Shown: piece after piece, positions 60,855 through 64,000 of the stretch
Layout of the letters: each line of letters opens with the position of its first letter
Numbering within the stretch: the first letter of the stretch is position 1
NCBI GenBank assembly: GCA_008711295.1
Contig: VUYV01000324.1
Coordinates: 709,638-773,637 of the forward strand
Length of the DNA stretch: 64,000 nt
Direction: 5' to 3'
Source: Anarhynchus alexandrinus
Lineage: Eukaryota > Chordata > Aves > Charadriiformes > Charadriidae
The notes under the pieces: generated by a model
Seen by the model: only the letters and a program-made list of their open reading frames with translations
The model's database searches: none
Told to the model about the DNA's origin: nothing
Translations under genes and position numbers: made by a program

Positions 60855-63800
60855 ACAAAAGCACAAAGGACACACATGGATAGAAATGCTGGATACAAAT
60901 GCACGCCGACTTGAATAGTATCCTGAGAAAAGACCTTTGGGATAAGTGCTGGCTGGAACGTGTCTTGGAATCTGAGCAAAGAAATGGTCTCCAGTTGTTT
61001 GATTCTTCTTATGTAGAAAGAGGATTTTGTATGTATTTTTTGTAAATATAACAAGCACCAAAGACCTACCTACTTTTAGCCATTTGTTCCCAAAACAAGA
61101 GCAATGGGCAGAACCAAACACAGGTGACCCACCTGGGTGTGCACATAAGAAACCTTGAAGACAAATGCCATGTGTTCTTGTTCATTTTTTTTTTTTGTTC
61201 TTTTTTTGTTTTTTAATCTGGTTTACTTTAAACTGTATTCAGTAGATAATCACATCTTACCAAAGACAAATTTAAGTACTGATTAAATGCAGTTATACAG
61301 AAAATACTGTGATGATAGATTGCCTATGTCATCATGACCACTTCAGAAGTCCAACGGAATTGCAAGTGACAGTACTGTATCAATTTTCAGTGTACCTTCA
61401 ACCCAAAGACTGGTGGGTTGTCCAAGACCAAAACAATAAACAAGGATCAAAGCTACAATGAAAATTCAGGAACTCCTGTTATTTTCATACTTGAGCATAA
61501 AACTATAAAGGAATGGAGATAAAAATAATTGCAAGTTTAACTCGTGTCTTATATTTATAATGGAATGAATCTCTAGTAAGTGGAATTAAATTTCACATTC
61601 CAGATTGTAAAGCTTCACATGGCAATGGCAAAAGCTTATTTCTAATTACATAAACAGATTTACAGCTTTGTATGATACAGAAATAATTTTAGAAAGTCTA
61701 TCTCATATATTTTTGATTATTCTGGACATCCAGTATCTGTTGGACTGATTTGAGCTGCAAGACTGACACTTTTAAATTGTTTACAATTGACACAGAAATT
61801 ATGGATGCCTCTCATATGCCTTGTTGTTGCTCTTTAGGTGGCCTGACTTCACAGATGTTTTTTGCTACCTCAGAAAAAATCAGGGAATGATAGGGATTTT
61901 GAAGCAAGTGCTCAGAAGTTAATAGAATATTTTAGACCAGAGAAAAAATATTTCTTGTTAGAAACATGTGTTCAGGTCAGATAGCTGAACAACAGAACAA
62001 GACTACTGATTTCTTTGGGTATGCATTTCATCTCTGTGCTATTTAAGAGCACCATGCTATATCACAGATTTGCACTAAAAAAAAAAAAAACCCTTAAAGT
62101 TTGCTTTAATTAATCTTTCTGGAACAATTTTTTTTAATTTTAACCATATTTTGTGAAACATAGGCCACACCTGATAGGAAGGAAAAAAGTAATATTTAAG
62201 TAGAATTATCATGTCAGTCTATCATCCAATTACTTTCACCCAAAGCTTTCTGTCATGATTATGATGAATGGACAATAAGGGAAGCATTAAGAAAATTAAA
62301 GGTGCAAGGTTGAATTTTGAAAGGCAAAAGTTTAAGTCTGGCATATCAGAAATGGGACTAGTTATTGTGTATCTTTTTAAAAATGTGATACCAGAACAGA
62401 AAAGTTCAAGGTGGATGTATTAAGAAATGTTGAATAGCTGGTGTTTTAAAAATGTATATGATACAAGAGAAAAATATATCATAGTCCATTGAGAAAAACA
62501 GAAAATAAATTTGTGAATCTTAAAGAATATTACAGCATGCGTTTCAATTTGCCAGTTAACTCCTGTGTCTTTTTCAGCTCTGTAACTGATACTAACTTTT
62601 AGGAAATTCTATAAAGCAAGGTTTAACAGAATAAAGGATTGTGCTTTGGTGCCATTTCTTGTTCTCTTTCCCTTAGCTCCCTCTCTGTCCTTTGTATCAA
62701 GCTCAATTTTCTTTTCCCCTCATTCACGTCACCCCACCAGGCTACCCTAGGCTCTCTATATATCTGATGTGTTTCATTGTGTTCTTCTCCTCCTTCTTTT
62801 CCCATGAAGCCAGGCTTGACTTCTCCTCCATTTTTTTTTTTTTTTTACATTAATAAGTTCACTGTGGTTTTTAGGTCATGGTCCTAGTTTTGTGGTTCAC
62901 AGGTCTTAAATTCTGGTTCCCCTAGCCAACATCTTCTCTTGATACAAATGCATCCTAAAAATTCCTTCCTAAATATTTCTTCAGTTAAATCACCATAAAA
63001 TAATACAATTAACTTTAATGGGATTATCAAGATGTGTACATAATATAAAAGTGCAATTGTCCTTTCCCCCTGGTTCCAAAACCCCTGGATAGCACTGATT
63101 CTTCCTCTGGACAGGAGATTGGCAGCTTACTACATGTGATGCTGATACTATTACCTTCTTCATCTGAAGCTGTTTAAATTTCAGCAGTGCAGATATCCAT
63201 ACATTTTCTAAGGAAACAAAATTTGGTAAGAAAATGATTCTTTGTTAGAAAATAATAGTTCATTTATTGCCTGCTATATTACAGTGAGAATACCTCAGCC
63301 CCAGAGAATGTCCCCACATTCAGTTCAAGGTCCGAAGTTTAGTATACCAGATGAGTATAACTCAAAATGGGGAACTCCCTCACTTCCTCAGCTATATATT
63401 TTCAGCTGATTAAATTTCACTTTCCTCAGCTCTTGAGTATGTGCTGCATCAAGTTATGTGCTGGCAGAGCAATTAGAGTTCCAGATGATGTAGCACAACT
63501 GGAGAGTCACGTGTGGTTACGCGGTAAGAGAGGTTTTAAGACACACGGCAGCCAAATAGTATGTCTTCCAAGGGATCTTTTCAGTATAAACCCTTCCCTG
63601 AAAAGCATTGCCCCAGCTGTTGCGCAGAGCCCTGGTTTCTTGTCTATCCCTTGACCCATGTGCAAGGAGCAGCTGGTTACCAGATTAACAAACCGCCAAC
63701 TAAGTCTGTCTGGCATGTGAAGTCATGGAAAAGGAGAAAGGCCAAGGTACCACGCTAGAAATACATGAGGCAATTATGAGAAGGGAGTCAACACTGTGCA

Positions 63801-64000
63801 TCTTACAATCTATGCATGCAGTTTGACAGGTTTTGCCTTCTTGCCAGTATCACAACTCAGAGCTTATTTCACTGAGCAGCTGCAAAGTTTGGGAAGCTTC
63901 CAGCTCACAGGAAATTCTAAATTTTTTTGTTTGTTCATTTTGGGCTGATTCAGAACAAAAATAAACTTAAAAAAAAAAAAAAAGAAATTTTCTGGAAACT

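Larger units (their letters stand above)
55021..64000. other. Non-coding, no recognised gene
   Basis: About 9 kb of AT-rich sequence. Frames up to 122 codons (60753-61121 minus) have no family features and that one runs over a poly-A tract. Homopolymers lie at 60835-60854, about 61184-61196, 62077-62090, 62829-62846 and 63969-63983. No transposon with clear ends was recognised. Confidence 0.5.

Noticed and set aside
60753..61121. 122-codon minus-strand frame
   Set aside because: It reads through a 20-base homopolymer as a phenylalanine run and has no recognisable family.

Overview
The window looks like a stretch of bird nuclear genome. It is AT-rich, has no long open reading frames, and carries several CR1 LINE fragments with the avian CR1 3' end (repeated ATTCTATG-like units) together with solo LTRs of avian endogenous retroviruses. 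Single Ns and short N runs next to homopolymers (13643, 19923-19936, 20319, 23394, 41735-41739) mark it as draft assembly. The species cannot be named. A bird outside the chicken group is a guess from the LTR types only.

I see no protein-coding gene, tRNA or rRNA that I can defend. The many short open frames are the size expected by chance in AT-rich DNA, or lie inside repeats. The window is best read as intergenic DNA or the interior of a very large intron.

Layout. 1-58: A-rich simple repeat. 59-3114: unique sequence. 3120-3715: solo LTR, minus strand, with a 5-bp target duplication. 3721-24320: mostly unique, with a hairpin element at 11793-11880, a perfect palindrome at 15168-15191, an assembly gap at 19923-19936 and a 54-bp duplicated block at 20256-20397. 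24320-24880: GC-rich, pyrimidine-rich segment of an abundant avian repeat. 24881-31706: unique, ATTA-rich near 30.5-31.0 kb. 31707-32880: CR1, plus strand. 36438-37313: a much older, heavily decayed CR1, plus strand. 37314-39600: unique, with a duplicated homeodomain-type motif near 38.1-38.3 kb. 39606-40257: solo LTR, plus. 45667-46650: two overlapping CR1 pieces, minus, in an unusual duplicated arrangement. 47001-47656: CR1, plus, forming an inverted pair with the previous one. 51522-52080: solo LTR, plus. 53078-53790: solo LTR of a second family, minus, with a clear TATA box. 54460-55020: GC-rich LTR-like segment. 55021-64000: unique sequence with a CA microsatellite.

The transposon proteins are all dead. 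The CR1 copies keep only the C-terminal part of the reverse transcriptase frame, with stops, frameshifts and in one copy a changed catalytic motif. The LTRs have no retroviral genes between or beside them. I found no novel multi-gene system. The points most worth checking are the duplicated CR1 junction, the inverted CR1 pair, the candidate conserved non-coding blocks and the hairpin repeat family.
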